Shown here piece after piece: positions 1 to 6,999 of a stretch of DNA of 63,256 bases. A program made the position numbers and the translations under genes. The notes under the pieces are model-generated. The model was not told the origin of the DNA, did not search any database, and saw only the letters and a list, made by a program, of their open reading frames with translations. The stretch covers positions 1 to 63,256 of the forward strand of contig JANQFV010000052.1 of the NCBI GenBank assembly GCA_028277645.1, in the 5' to 3' direction. Each line of letters starts with the position of its first letter. The stretch's first letter is position 1. The DNA is from Phycisphaerae bacterium. Lineage in GTDB: Bacteria > Planctomycetota > Phycisphaerae > UBA1845 > Fen-1342.

Positions 1-151
1 AGCAGTTCGGCGCAGGAGCCGACGCGTCCGGATGATGGAATGCGTCAGCGTGACCATGTGGCGGGCCGCCACCGCCCCGGGGGGGCGGCGGCACACGGTC
101 ACGCTGACGCATTCCATCATCCGGACGCGTCGGCTCCTGCGCCGAACTGCT
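1..151. repeat. Perfect 55-bp inverted repeat at the window edge
   Basis: Bases 1-55 are the exact reverse complement of bases 97-151, separated by a 41-base GC-rich centre that itself pairs partly (57-60 with 92-95). The right arm belongs to the minus-strand gene that starts at 208. The left arm is therefore a reversed copy of that gene's own early codons. The repeat reaches base 1, so its full extent is unknown. A fold-back (inverted chimera) at a contig end explains this most simply; a genuine hairpin is the alternative. Confidence 0.9.
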
Positions 152-208
152 CGGCACGACGCCGCACACCAACACCAGTACGAGAACGATCTCAGCGTAT
201 CGCATCAT
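1..208 (-). CDS. Truncated exported protein downstream of an anti-sigma factor
   Basis: The reading frame starts at an ATG pair at 203-208, 28 nt after the anti-sigma stop. A GGAG ribosome site precedes it. The first 23 or so residues form a signal peptide (MMRYAEIV, a run of Leu/Val, then PSSSAQ). The next segment is Pro/Gly/His-rich. The frame stays open to base 1, but from about 96 downward it only re-reads its own start in reverse through the inverted repeat, so only about 37 residues are trustworthy. Its place as third gene after sigma and anti-sigma genes recalls small exported stress proteins such as the Spy/CpxP type, but no domain is visible and that is only a guess. Confidence 0.55.
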   Translation of the reverse strand, partial: MMRYAEIVLVLVLVCGVVPSSSAQEPTRPDDGMRQRDRVPPPPRGGGGPPHGHADAFHHPDASAPAPNC

Positions 209-236
209 CCAGCTCCAAGCGTTCGCGCACCGCAAC

Positions 237-827
237 TCAAGTCACGGCGCCGTTCGCGCGGACAGTTCTTCGTTCCAGACTCCTCGCCGTATCGGCGTCG
301 GGTAGCTCGCCTTCCGCCAGCGGCATATCCCAGTCGTCATCCGCCGACCACGGCAAGTAGCTGTCGCTTCCCTCGGCACGCTGCAGAATCCCCTCCATGG
401 TCTCAATGCGAGTCTCGACCTCATCTGCCGCGTACGTGACATCACCGTCCCACGGCACAGTTTCGAATGTTTCATCGGGCGTCACCGCAGGCCGCTCCCA
501 GATCTGCGGCCACGCGATGACCGCGGCCAGCGCTGCCGCTGCCGCAATGCTCGGGCGGAGCAATGGCGACCACGCGGACTGTCGACGTACTTCGCCGTGC
601 GCCCGCTGCTGGATGCGCGTGATCACATCCTCCGCAACCGGCTCCGGTGTGAGTGCGGCTTCCAGCGCGCCCAGTAACCCGCGCTGCTCCTCCAACTCCG
701 CTCGACAGTCGGCACATTCTGTCAGATGTTCGGCGAACTCGGCACGCGGCGCGCTATCAACGCCCGTCGCCAACCTAAGCCGGTCGTCGGAAAACTGCTC
801 ACAGCCTGTTTCGTATTCAATGTTCAT
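237..827 (-). CDS. Zinc-finger anti-sigma factor
   Basis: This is a 196-residue membrane protein predicted to hold the neighbouring ECF sigma factor inactive at the cytoplasmic membrane. A ZAS-type zinc finger is visible at H34-x3-C38-x2-C41, with another Cys at position 9. A single Ala-rich membrane segment spans about residues 92-110, followed by an acidic exported domain of about 85 residues. Its start overlaps the end of the sigma gene by 11 nt, which points to translational coupling and matched amounts of the two proteins. Zinc binding and partner choice are inferred from the motif and the gene pair. The exported domain resembles nothing I recognise and may sense the signal. Confidence 0.85.
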   Translation of the reverse strand: MNIEYETGCEQFSDDRLRLATGVDSAPRAEFAEHLTECADCRAELEEQRGLLGALEAALTPEPVAEDVITRIQQRAHGEVRRQSAWSPLLRPSIAAAAALAAVIAWPQIWERPAVTPDETFETVPWDGDVTYAADEVETRIETMEGILQRAEGSDSYLPWSADDDWDMPLAEGELPDADTARSLERRTVRANGAVT

Positions 828-1362
828 GGGCCACGCTCATGGTCTGACGCAGTTTGCCCATCGCCGTGTGCATCCGCGACAACGCGGTGCCCAGGGGGAT
901 GTGCAGCAACTCGGCGATTTCTTCAAACTTGAGATCTCCTGACATGCGGAGCACCACGATCTCTCGCAGGTTTTCCGGCAAGGCCGCCACCGCGGCCTGC
1001 AAACGCTCGATCTGTTCGTCGTCAGCCGGTACGGTCCCGGACGCGAACGGGCGTGCCGGGTGTTCTGCCAGGCGATCCGTCGCCGCGTTATCCACCGGCT
1101 TCTGCCGGCGAAAGCGGTCGCGACACAGATTCCGGGCGATCGTTAGCAGGTAAAGCACCGGCCGGTCGCCGCCGCGCAGCGCCGCCAGATTGCCCGCCGC
1201 CCGACAGAAGGTCTCCGCCACGATGTCCTCCACCTCATCCGACTTACCAAAGACGCGCCGCACGTAGGCGAACAACCGTGGAGATGCATCGCGGACCAGC
1301 GCGTCGAGATAATCGCGCTCACCCGAACCGAGCGGTCCGCGATCTCTGGTTCGCACGCTCAT
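817..1362 (-). CDS. ECF-type RNA polymerase sigma factor
   Basis: This 181-residue protein has the two-domain plan of group-4 sigma factors. Region 2 covers roughly residues 20-90 (LFAYVRRVFG, then EDIVAETFCRA and the ARNLCRDRFRR helix). Region 4 is C-terminal (LPENLREIVVLRMSGDLKFE, then LLHIPLGTALSRMHTAMGKL, the helix-turn-helix that reads the -35 element). It would direct RNA polymerase to a small regulon, probably including its own operon. I chose ATG 1362; a GTG two codons upstream is possible. The overlapping anti-sigma gene follows directly. The 110 nt upstream show no convincing autoregulatory promoter by eye. Confidence 0.93.
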   Translation of the reverse strand: MSVRTRDRGPLGSGERDYLDALVRDASPRLFAYVRRVFGKSDEVEDIVAETFCRAAGNLAALRGGDRPVLYLLTIARNLCRDRFRRQKPVDNAATDRLAEHPARPFASGTVPADDEQIERLQAAVAALPENLREIVVLRMSGDLKFEEIAELLHIPLGTALSRMHTAMGKLRQTMSVAHEH

Positions 1363-1472
1363 GGGCACTCTGAAGTGGAAGACGCGTTTTCGACGGGTCT
1401 ATTCGGGGCCGGCGCCGACATTTTCGTGACGCATTCCGGCGACATATCGCAAGAACTTATCGGACGACTGCC

Positions 1473-2033
1473 TCATAGGGCCAGTCCCAGCTCTTCCGCC
1501 GCCTCCTGCAATGCCTCCGTGCAATGTTTGATGTGCTCGTCCAGGCTCAGGTCGACCAGTTCCGGGCCCGCCGCGATGTCCTCCCGCGAAACCGACGCCG
1601 CGAATGACGGCATCTTCAGCTTCTTCTTCACGCTCTTCGGCGTGAGCCCCTCCAGGCGCGTTGGACGCACCCGCGCGCACGCGACGATGAACCCACTCAA
1701 CTCGTCCACGGCGAACAGCGTGCGGCGAAGCAATCGGTCGCGCGGGTAGTCGTCAAGATTCCACGGCACGTGCGACAGAATCGCGCCCACAACCTCATCA
1801 TCCACGCCGCGCTCGCGCAGGACCTCAGCCCCCTTTCGCGTATGCTCGGGAATACTCGGCCAGCGTTCGTAGTCGAAATCGTGCAGTAGACCCACGATCC
1901 CCCAGAGTGCTTCATTCGCATCGAAGTGCCGGGCGTAGTGGCGCATCGACGCCTCGACCGCCAGCCCGTGCTTGCGCAGCGAATCGCTCTCCGTGTACTC
2001 GCAAAGCAGCGCCCAGGCTTCCGCGCGCGTCAT
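1473..2033 (-). CDS. HD-domain phosphohydrolase-like protein
   Basis: This 186-residue protein carries an HD metal-binding core: H22 in KHGLAVE, the H51-D52 pair in GLLHDFDYE, and a further His in SIPEHTRKG and in ILSHVPW. HD proteins of this size hydrolyse phosphate esters, often of nucleotides, but the substrate cannot be read from the sequence. The start at ATG 2033 has a GAGG site 6 nt upstream; an ATG at 2048 lacks one. It lies 18 nt after the SPOR lipoprotein gene and is probably co-transcribed with it. An ordered run of charged residues near the C-terminus (TPKSVKKKLKMP) is typical of this subfamily. Confidence 0.85.
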   Translation of the reverse strand: MTRAEAWALLCEYTESDSLRKHGLAVEASMRHYARHFDANEALWGIVGLLHDFDYERWPSIPEHTRKGAEVLRERGVDDEVVGAILSHVPWNLDDYPRDRLLRRTLFAVDELSGFIVACARVRPTRLEGLTPKSVKKKLKMPSFAASVSREDIAAGPELVDLSLDEHIKHCTEALQEAAEELGLAL

Positions 2034-2051
2034 CGCATCCCTCGGCATCGC

Positions 2052-2828
2052 TCAGGGCCACAGCACTGCGTCGGCCACGTAGCCCCGGACGCGCGCCAAC
2101 GCCGCAATTGCCACGTCATAAGTCTCGTAGCGGCCGACCAGCACGACGTATCGAGTCGTGCCGCCGCGCAGTTCTGTCCGCACGTGCGTGTCCAGGCCGT
2201 TCGTCCGCAGCTCGTTCGCCATGCTGCGCGCATTTCGCGACTGCGAGAACACGCCGCACTGCACCGCGAAATGGTCCGCCCGGAGTTCCAGACGTCGACG
2301 GGTCAGCTTGGCATACGGCCCATCCGCAAAGTTCGTGATCACCAACTGATATGGCCGCCGCGACGCCGCCCAGTCGCCGCTTCGCTCCAAACTCAATCCC
2401 CAGCGATACAGCAACGCATCCTTCGGCGGCCCGTCGGGCATCAGGCCGGCCGCAGCGCTCAGGTGCCGCGCGGCGGTTCGCCAGCGGCTGTCCTCGAAGT
2501 GCATGATCCCCAGCACGGCGTGCGAGCGCCAGCGCACGTCCGTGTCGTCCGCGTGCCCCGCCGCCCACTGGAGGTCATTGTACGCGCTCGCGCGCCGCTG
2601 AAGCCGCGCCTGCGCCATACCGCGGACGTAGCGGGCCCGGTCGGCGTGGGCCGCCCCACCCGCGGACGTGAGATAGCGCGACAGCCGGTCGACCGATCGC
2701 TCGTAATGGCCCGCGCGAAACGCCTGCTCGCCGTGCAGGAGCAGGCCAAACTCCTCCTGTCCCGGCGCGGCACAGCCGACCAGTACAGCACTCAGTACGG
2801 TTACAGTCGTAAACATGGCAGCTCTCAT
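2052..2828 (-). CDS. Lipoprotein with TPR-like repeats and a C-terminal SPOR domain
   Basis: The start at ATG 2828 gives 258 residues with an export signal and lipobox (VLVGC, Cys about 20). Helical TPR-like pairs fill the middle (HGEQAFRAGHYERSVDRL and similar). The last 70 residues match the SPOR fold (HFAVQCGVFSQSRNARSMA ... TRYVVLVGRYETYDVA). SPOR domains bind denuded peptidoglycan glycans at division sites; TPRs bind partners. It is therefore probably a membrane-anchored envelope or division accessory factor. The same frame stays open far upstream, across mtnA on the other strand, but the signal peptide fixes the start. No strong ribosome site is visible. It is divergent from mtnA. Confidence 0.82.
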   Translation of the reverse strand: MRAAMFTTVTVLSAVLVGCAAPGQEEFGLLLHGEQAFRAGHYERSVDRLSRYLTSAGGAAHADRARYVRGMAQARLQRRASAYNDLQWAAGHADDTDVRWRSHAVLGIMHFEDSRWRTAARHLSAAAGLMPDGPPKDALLYRWGLSLERSGDWAASRRPYQLVITNFADGPYAKLTRRRLELRADHFAVQCGVFSQSRNARSMANELRTNGLDTHVRTELRGGTTRYVVLVGRYETYDVAIAALARVRGYVADAVLWP

Positions 2829-2909
2829 GGCACGCCAGCGTACCACGCGCCGCAGACCTCGAAAACCGCACCCGCGCATATTCCGCTTTGCGCACCTGTG
2901 CACATCCGC

Positions 2910-2915
2910 TACAAC
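2910..2915 (+). promoter_or_regulatory. -10-like box of a possibly leaderless mtnA mRNA
   Basis: TACAAC lies 7 nt before the mtnA ATG, and no Shine-Dalgarno sequence is present. With the usual 6-7 nt spacing, transcription would begin at or next to the A of the start codon. No clear -35 box is visible. This is inferred from spacing alone. Confidence 0.4.
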
Positions 2916-2922
2916 GCGATTC

Positions 2923-4029
2923 ATGAGCAACACTGACACCACCACCGCGACCCGCTCACGCGCCAGCAGACTGCCCGAAACGCTCTCCTGGCAGGGCGAC
3001 AACGACGGCTTCCTTCGGCTCGTCGACCAGACACTGCTCCCCGCGACTGTCGAGATGCGCGATTGCCGCACCGTGCAGGACGTCTGGGAAGCGATTCGCA
3101 TGCTCCGCGTGCGCGGCGCACCCGCGATCGGCGTGGCGGCGGCATACGGACTGTGCCTGGGTACTCGGGAACACCGCAGTCTCGATCGCGAGCAGTTTCT
3201 CCGACAAATCGAGAAGACTGGCCAGTACCTCCGCGACTGCCGCCCCACCGCGGTCAATCTCGCCTGGGCCGTCCAGCGCGTCTCAAGCCTCGCGGGGGAG
3301 ACCGCCGGCAACAGTGACAAGATCTGGCAGGCGATGCTCGCTGAGGCACACGCCATGGCCCGCGAGGACGCTGACACGTGCCGCAAGATCGGCGAGGCGG
3401 GCGCGGACCTGATCCCAGACGGCGGCGGCGTGCTGACGCACTGCAATGCGGGCGCCCTCGCGACCGTCGCGTACGGGACCGCGTTGTCCCTGATGTACGT
3501 CGCGCACGAGCGCGGCAAGCGCTTCAGGGTGTACGCGGACGAAACGCGCCCGCTGTTGCAAGGGGCGCGCCTCACATCGTTCGAGCTCGCCGCCGCGGGA
3601 ATCGACGTCACCGTGCTGTGCGATTCTGCGGCCGCCAGCCTGATGAAGGCCGGGCGGGTTCAACTGGTCGTAACCGGGGCCGATCGGATCGCCGCCAACG
3701 GTGATGCCGCCAACAAGATTGGCACCTATTCCGTCGCGCTCGCCGCTCGGCATCACAACGTCCCGTTCTACGTCGCCGCCCCGCTCAGCACCTTTGACCG
3801 GGCGGTGCCCAGCGGCGATGCGATCCCTATTGAGGAGCGTTCCGACACTGAAATCCGAGCTGGATTCGGCCACCAGACCGTCCCGGACGGCGTACACTGC
3901 TGGAACCCCGCTTTCGACGTCACGCCGGCCGAACTGATCGCCGGCATCATTACCGAACGCGGCATAATCCGGCCGGTAACGGCCGACGCGATCGACACGG
4001 TCTTCGACGCAAGCCCCAGTCAGCACTGA
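2923..4029 (+). CDS. mtnA: S-methyl-5-thioribose-1-phosphate isomerase
   Basis: This enzyme interconverts 5-methylthioribose-1-phosphate and 5-methylthioribulose-1-phosphate in the methionine salvage pathway in the cytoplasm. The 368-residue protein shows the family's landmarks: RVRGAPAIGVAAAYG near residue 65, the catalytic-Cys motif THCNAGALATVAYGTA, the substrate loop YADETRPLLQGARLT, and GADRIAANGDAANKIGTY with the catalytic Asp. Length is normal for bacterial MtnA. ATG 2923 was chosen because homology begins soon after; the frame extends upstream without a good start. No other salvage gene is adjacent, so the pathway is scattered here. The nearby divergent SPOR lipoprotein is functionally unrelated. 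Confidence 0.95.
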   Translation: MSNTDTTTATRSRASRLPETLSWQGDNDGFLRLVDQTLLPATVEMRDCRTVQDVWEAIRMLRVRGAPAIGVAAAYGLCLGTREHRSLDREQFLRQIEKTGQYLRDCRPTAVNLAWAVQRVSSLAGETAGNSDKIWQAMLAEAHAMAREDADTCRKIGEAGADLIPDGGGVLTHCNAGALATVAYGTALSLMYVAHERGKRFRVYADETRPLLQGARLTSFELAAAGIDVTVLCDSAAASLMKAGRVQLVVTGADRIAANGDAANKIGTYSVALAARHHNVPFYVAAPLSTFDRAVPSGDAIPIEERSDTEIRAGFGHQTVPDGVHCWNPAFDVTPAELIAGIITERGIIRPVTADAIDTVFDASPSQH

Positions 4030-4074
4030 ATTTGGCGTATCATCTGGGGTCGCGGCTCCCCGGGGCCAGCGCCC

Positions 4075-4104
4075 TTGATGGACGCTCGTGGGGTGCCGTA
4101 TACT
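4075..4104 (+). promoter_or_regulatory. Sigma-70-type promoter of the small Cys-rich gene pair
   Basis: TTGATG (4075-4080) and TATACT (4099-4104) are 18 nt apart, 46 nt before the ATG at 4151. Transcription would start near 4111. The short leader carries a GGGAG ribosome site. Matches to consensus are 4/6 and 5/6. Confidence 0.5.
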
Positions 4105-4150
4105 TCTCCGGTCACGGACCACCGGACGCAAAGCTTGGGAGTACCACAAA

Positions 4151-4366
4151 ATGTCGATCGTGCGCAAGAGGAGATTCTGGGCCACCTTCATCTGCGGTGC
4201 CGCCCTGTTCCAGGCCGGCGGAAATGGCTGCTCCGACTTCTACGCTCGCGCAGCGATCGCCGGTTTCGACTTCTGCTCGGTATTTAACTGCTCCGGCGGC
4301 TCCTTCTTTGACCTTTGCAACCCGGTGGCGCTTTTCGCTGATTGTCCCGAAACCACCGGCGCCTGA
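4151..4366 (+). CDS. Small Cys-rich exported protein (first of a pair)
   Basis: This is a 71-residue protein with a basic start (MSIVRKRRF) and a hydrophobic export segment ending FQAGGNGC, which may be a lipobox. The rest is short, has four further Cys residues and many Phe/Ser/Gly (FCSVFNCSGGSFFDLC). A GGGAG site precedes the ATG. A second gene of the same design follows 24 nt later; both have the FQxGG segment at the end of the signal. I do not recognise a named family. Possible roles are a surface lipopeptide or a structural envelope protein with disulfides. The gene pair, the good promoter and the ribosome sites support real genes despite the small size. Confidence 0.6.
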   Translation: MSIVRKRRFWATFICGAALFQAGGNGCSDFYARAAIAGFDFCSVFNCSGGSFFDLCNPVALFADCPETTGA

Positions 4367-4390
4367 TCTGATCTGTACCGCGAGGTTGCC

Positions 4391-4666
4391 ATGCAACGCC
4401 AGAAACGTCTGATGACCGTCCTGACCGCGATTATGCTCACCGGCACTTGTTTTCAGTTCGGCGGGTGTAATCTGGGCGGGATACCGAGCTTTCTAAGCAA
4501 CTTCAATCCTTGCGGGACGATCCTGAATTGCGACCCGGTCGAATACACATTCTCGACGTCCGGCTATGTAGGTCCGGGCGCCGACCCATCCGTCGATCCG
4601 GCGTGCACGTATCCCCCGTATTGCGCCGGCGATCCGTTCGTAACATCGACCGCCGACACAAACTAG
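4391..4666 (+). CDS. Small Cys-rich exported protein (second of a pair)
   Basis: The 91-residue product begins MQRQKRLMTVLTAIML and has a likely lipobox at FQFGGC (Cys 26). The mature part is rich in Pro, Asp, Thr and Cys (NPCGTILNCDP, PACTYPPYCAGDPF). The CxnC spacing suggests disulfides outside the cytoplasm. It follows its shorter paralogue with a GAGG ribosome site and probably shares its promoter at 4075-4104. Function is unknown. The likeness between the two proteins is limited to the export region, so they may be a divergent tandem duplication or two members of one lipoprotein family. Confidence 0.62.
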   Translation: MQRQKRLMTVLTAIMLTGTCFQFGGCNLGGIPSFLSNFNPCGTILNCDPVEYTFSTSGYVGPGADPSVDPACTYPPYCAGDPFVTSTADTN

Positions 4667-4794
4667 CGCCCGCGTTCCCGCTACGCGGGACGTGCAGCAG
4701 AACGTCCAGAACCGTGGCCGGGGCCAATGGTCTCGGCCGGTTTACCTTGTGGGGCCCTCAGCGATCATTCGGAGGCGTACGGTGCGTTGCAGCG
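4667..4794. terminator. Convergent gap with small hairpins
   Basis: This 128-nt gap between convergent genes contains a TCCCGC-TAC-GCGGGA stem-loop near 4676-4690 and a second GGCC-rich inverted region near 4713-4740. No T-run follows, so intrinsic termination is uncertain. Unlike the other wide convergent gaps in the window, it lacks the CCACTGCT palindrome. Confidence 0.35.
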
Positions 4795-6093
4795 CTAACT
4801 GCCTTCATCCGCGAGGATCAGGCTTTCTGCCTCGATCTCGTAGATCCCGGCGTAGGCACGCTCGATCTCTTCCTCGCCGATGAACTCGCGCACACACGGG
4901 TTGCGTTCGCCCATTCGGCGTGCGAAGTCGAGCACATGACTAATGGCATCATCGCGATCGCGCGCCACGATCTGATAGTCGCGCACGAACCGGGCTCGCC
5001 GTCCCGCCGTCGCCCCACGTCGTTCCTGCACCTCCGCGAGCCCCGGACGATAATCCGCCTCAACCAGCACACTGAACCAGTAGCCGGGCTCGATCAGATC
5101 ACCCTGCACTTCACGGTACGCCTCACACAGTTCAACCGAGCAGGCGTTCGCGGCATACGCGTGTCGGAATAGCTGCTCGCTGCGCCGCCGCAGCTTGTGC
5201 CGCGCAAAGAAGTCCATCGCCATCTCGAGCGCGTAAGACATCTCGGCCTGGTCCTGAAACTGGGCACTGCTCAGGATGCGGTCGTAGACCGTCCGCGCCG
5301 CGAGCAGTTCGCCCTCATCCTCCAGGATAAAGGCCGCCAGCAGCCACGGGCGCGTCGTGGTCGGTTCGACACGCTTCAGGTGGGCCAGTTGCGAGCGCGC
5401 GATCCCGAGCTGTTTGGCCCGTACCGCGGTCACGCCCCAGTTCAGCCGTAACGCCGCCCCGTCCGGATCAATCTCCTCCGCCCGGCGATAGCACTCGAAC
5501 GCGGACTCGAAGTCGTCATCGTCGCTATAGAGAATGCCCAGTGTGACCCACTGCGTCGCATCCTCCGGGACGAGTGACAAATACCGATTCAGCGTTTTCT
5601 TGGCGTCCCCGTAGCAGCCGCACTCGATCAAAGCCGCGGCGCGACGCTGCAAGACCCAGTCGATGTCGGCCCCGGAGTCCAGTGCCCGGTCGTAGAGTTC
5701 CAGTGCCCGGCGATAGTCCCGCAGCTTTTCATACACCAACCCCAGGTTGGCCAACGAGACCTCGTCGCTCGGGCTGACCGAGACAGCCTCTTCCAGCGCG
5801 GCACGGGCGTCCTCCAGTTCGTCCGAGTTCGATAGCACCACGCCCAGCGTGCTGAGCAGGCGCGCCGATTGCGGAAACTCCTCCAGCAACGCGTCCAGCG
5901 CGTCGAGCGCCTCCTCATCCCGCCCCAGCTCCGTCAGCGCCCACGCACGCAGGCTCGCGTGCTCGATCCGATCCTCGCTGTCAAAGCAACGCCCCTCCGC
6001 ATCGTCGAGGCAGCGCAGCGCCTCCTCCGGCTTTCCAGCCTCAATCAGGCGATTCGCCCGTTCCAGGATTGCATCCAGTTCGTCAGGTTCCAT
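4795..6093 (-). CDS. Cytoplasmic TPR-repeat protein
   Basis: This is a 432-residue acidic protein with no signal peptide, built largely of tetratricopeptide repeats through about residue 290 (for example YEKLRDYRRALELYDRALDSG and YSDDDDFESAFECYRRAEEI). The C-terminal third (SVELCEAYREVQGDL ... IVARDRDDAISHVLDFARRM) has no clear repeats. TPR arrays form a superhelix that binds partner proteins, so this is probably an adaptor, partner unknown. I favour ATG 6093 (MEPDELDAIL). A TTG at 6159 with a GGAG site would add 22 Pro-rich residues. A TATAAT sequence lies just upstream on this strand. Confidence 0.8.
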   Translation of the reverse strand: MEPDELDAILERANRLIEAGKPEEALRCLDDAEGRCFDSEDRIEHASLRAWALTELGRDEEALDALDALLEEFPQSARLLSTLGVVLSNSDELEDARAALEEAVSVSPSDEVSLANLGLVYEKLRDYRRALELYDRALDSGADIDWVLQRRAAALIECGCYGDAKKTLNRYLSLVPEDATQWVTLGILYSDDDDFESAFECYRRAEEIDPDGAALRLNWGVTAVRAKQLGIARSQLAHLKRVEPTTTRPWLLAAFILEDEGELLAARTVYDRILSSAQFQDQAEMSYALEMAMDFFARHKLRRRSEQLFRHAYAANACSVELCEAYREVQGDLIEPGYWFSVLVEADYRPGLAEVQERRGATAGRRARFVRDYQIVARDRDDAISHVLDFARRMGERNPCVREFIGEEEIERAYAGIYEIEAESLILADEGS

Positions 6094-6170
6094 GTCCGCG
6101 TCCGTCAGTCGCTCGGAACGTGGCGGCGAGGATACCGGCGTCGGCCACGCCGCGTCCAACGCTCTCCGGG

Positions 6171-6176
6171 ATTATA
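6171..6176 (-). promoter_or_regulatory. Perfect -10 box upstream of the TPR gene
   Basis: TATAAT on the minus strand, 77 nt before ATG 6093. No good -35 partner was found. A start near 6164 would leave the alternative TTG 6159 almost leaderless and favour ATG 6093. Confidence 0.3.
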
Positions 6177-6278
6177 CCGGGATCGACACACGCCGCCGCA
6201 GACGCTTCCGCGGAGCGCCGTCAGCCGGTTGCACAGCGCAACGGTTGCGCCGATTATGGCGACTCTGGAGGTGTCGCG

Positions 6279-6893
6279 ATGACTTCACCACGCCGCCCGT
6301 TGTGTATCCCCACCTGCATCGTCGGACTCGCGGTTGGAAGCACACTGACCGGCTGCACGCAGTTCAACGTGGATCGACTCCGCGTCGGACATCCGTTGCG
6401 CCAACCTGGCCTCGCGTTCCCCGTCGAACAGACGCGTCGCACCGATTTCGGCATCGCCTATTTCGATACCGGCCCGCTCGACCGCATGGACGCTGTCGTC
6501 GTCTACCTCACGCAGGATGGCCGCGTTGCCGGCAAACTTCATGCAAGCACCCAACGCCCCGGTATGGGCCTGGGCTCGGAAGTCGAATATCAGTTCGTCG
6601 GCGATCTGGATCCGACCCTGCTCGGCCTCACACGCACCGGGCCGATCGACACACTCCGCGCCCTGGCTGCACAATTGCTCACACCCGCGCACGACCCGGC
6701 GATCACTCGTACGCACCATCAAGTCGCCGCTGGCATCGCACGCCTGATCGACCAGTGGCCCAACGCCCGTCCTCCGGCAGCGGCGAGTGCCTTGGACGCG
6801 TATCGCACCGTCCCCGACGGCGGCACGGCGTCGATCACCGTCCACTCCGACGGCGTGATGAAGGTCGGCTACGAAGCAACCGGAAAGCGCTGA
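6279..6893 (+). CDS. Exported lipoprotein of unknown function
   Basis: A GGAGG site stands 6-7 nt before ATG 6279, giving 204 residues. The N-terminus is basic, then hydrophobic, with a lipobox STLTGC (Cys 25). The mature protein has alternating strands (TDFGIAYFDTGPLDRMDAVVV, GLGSEVEYQFVGDLDPTLLG) and a C-terminal VHSDGVMKVGYEATG. I recognise no domain. It is a stand-alone gene between a divergent TPR gene and a convergent thioredoxin-like gene, with a palindromic repeat immediately downstream. A probable outer- or inner-membrane-anchored lipoprotein; nothing further can be said. Confidence 0.78.
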   Translation: MTSPRRPLCIPTCIVGLAVGSTLTGCTQFNVDRLRVGHPLRQPGLAFPVEQTRRTDFGIAYFDTGPLDRMDAVVVYLTQDGRVAGKLHASTQRPGMGLGSEVEYQFVGDLDPTLLGLTRTGPIDTLRALAAQLLTPAHDPAITRTHHQVAAGIARLIDQWPNARPPAAASALDAYRTVPDGGTASITVHSDGVMKVGYEATGKR

Positions 6894-6910
6894 GGCGGTC
6901 TAGACGGGTG

Positions 6911-6981
6911 CCACTGCTCTCAAGCAGTGGTACGCAGACTGAAGTGGCGCCGCGGGAGAATCCACTGCTCAAGAGCAGTGG
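6911..6981. repeat. Double palindromic element in a convergent gap
   Basis: Two hairpins, CCACTGCT-CTCA-AGCAGTGG (6911-6930) and CCACTGCTC-AA-GAGCAGTGG (6962-6981), are inverted copies of one another, including flanking GTG/CAC. Single copies recur at 26280, 32060 and 61065. The element fills the gap between two gene ends and could act as a bidirectional terminator. Confidence 0.8.
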
Positions 6982-6999
6982 CACATCGAGTAGTTCCTC

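Noticed and set aside
2829..3611. Open frame extending the SPOR lipoprotein upstream by 261 codons on the minus strand
   Set aside because: It lies antisense to mtnA, and the signal peptide and lipobox fix the start at 2828. GC-rich coding DNA commonly leaves open antisense frames.
4106..4150. Leader with hairpin TCCGGT..ACCGGA followed by CGCAAAGC, like part of a GEMM/c-di-GMP-I riboswitch
   Set aside because: Only about 45 nt are available; the second stem and the conserved GGGTTACCGA-type end are missing, and the predicted start falls within the hairpin.
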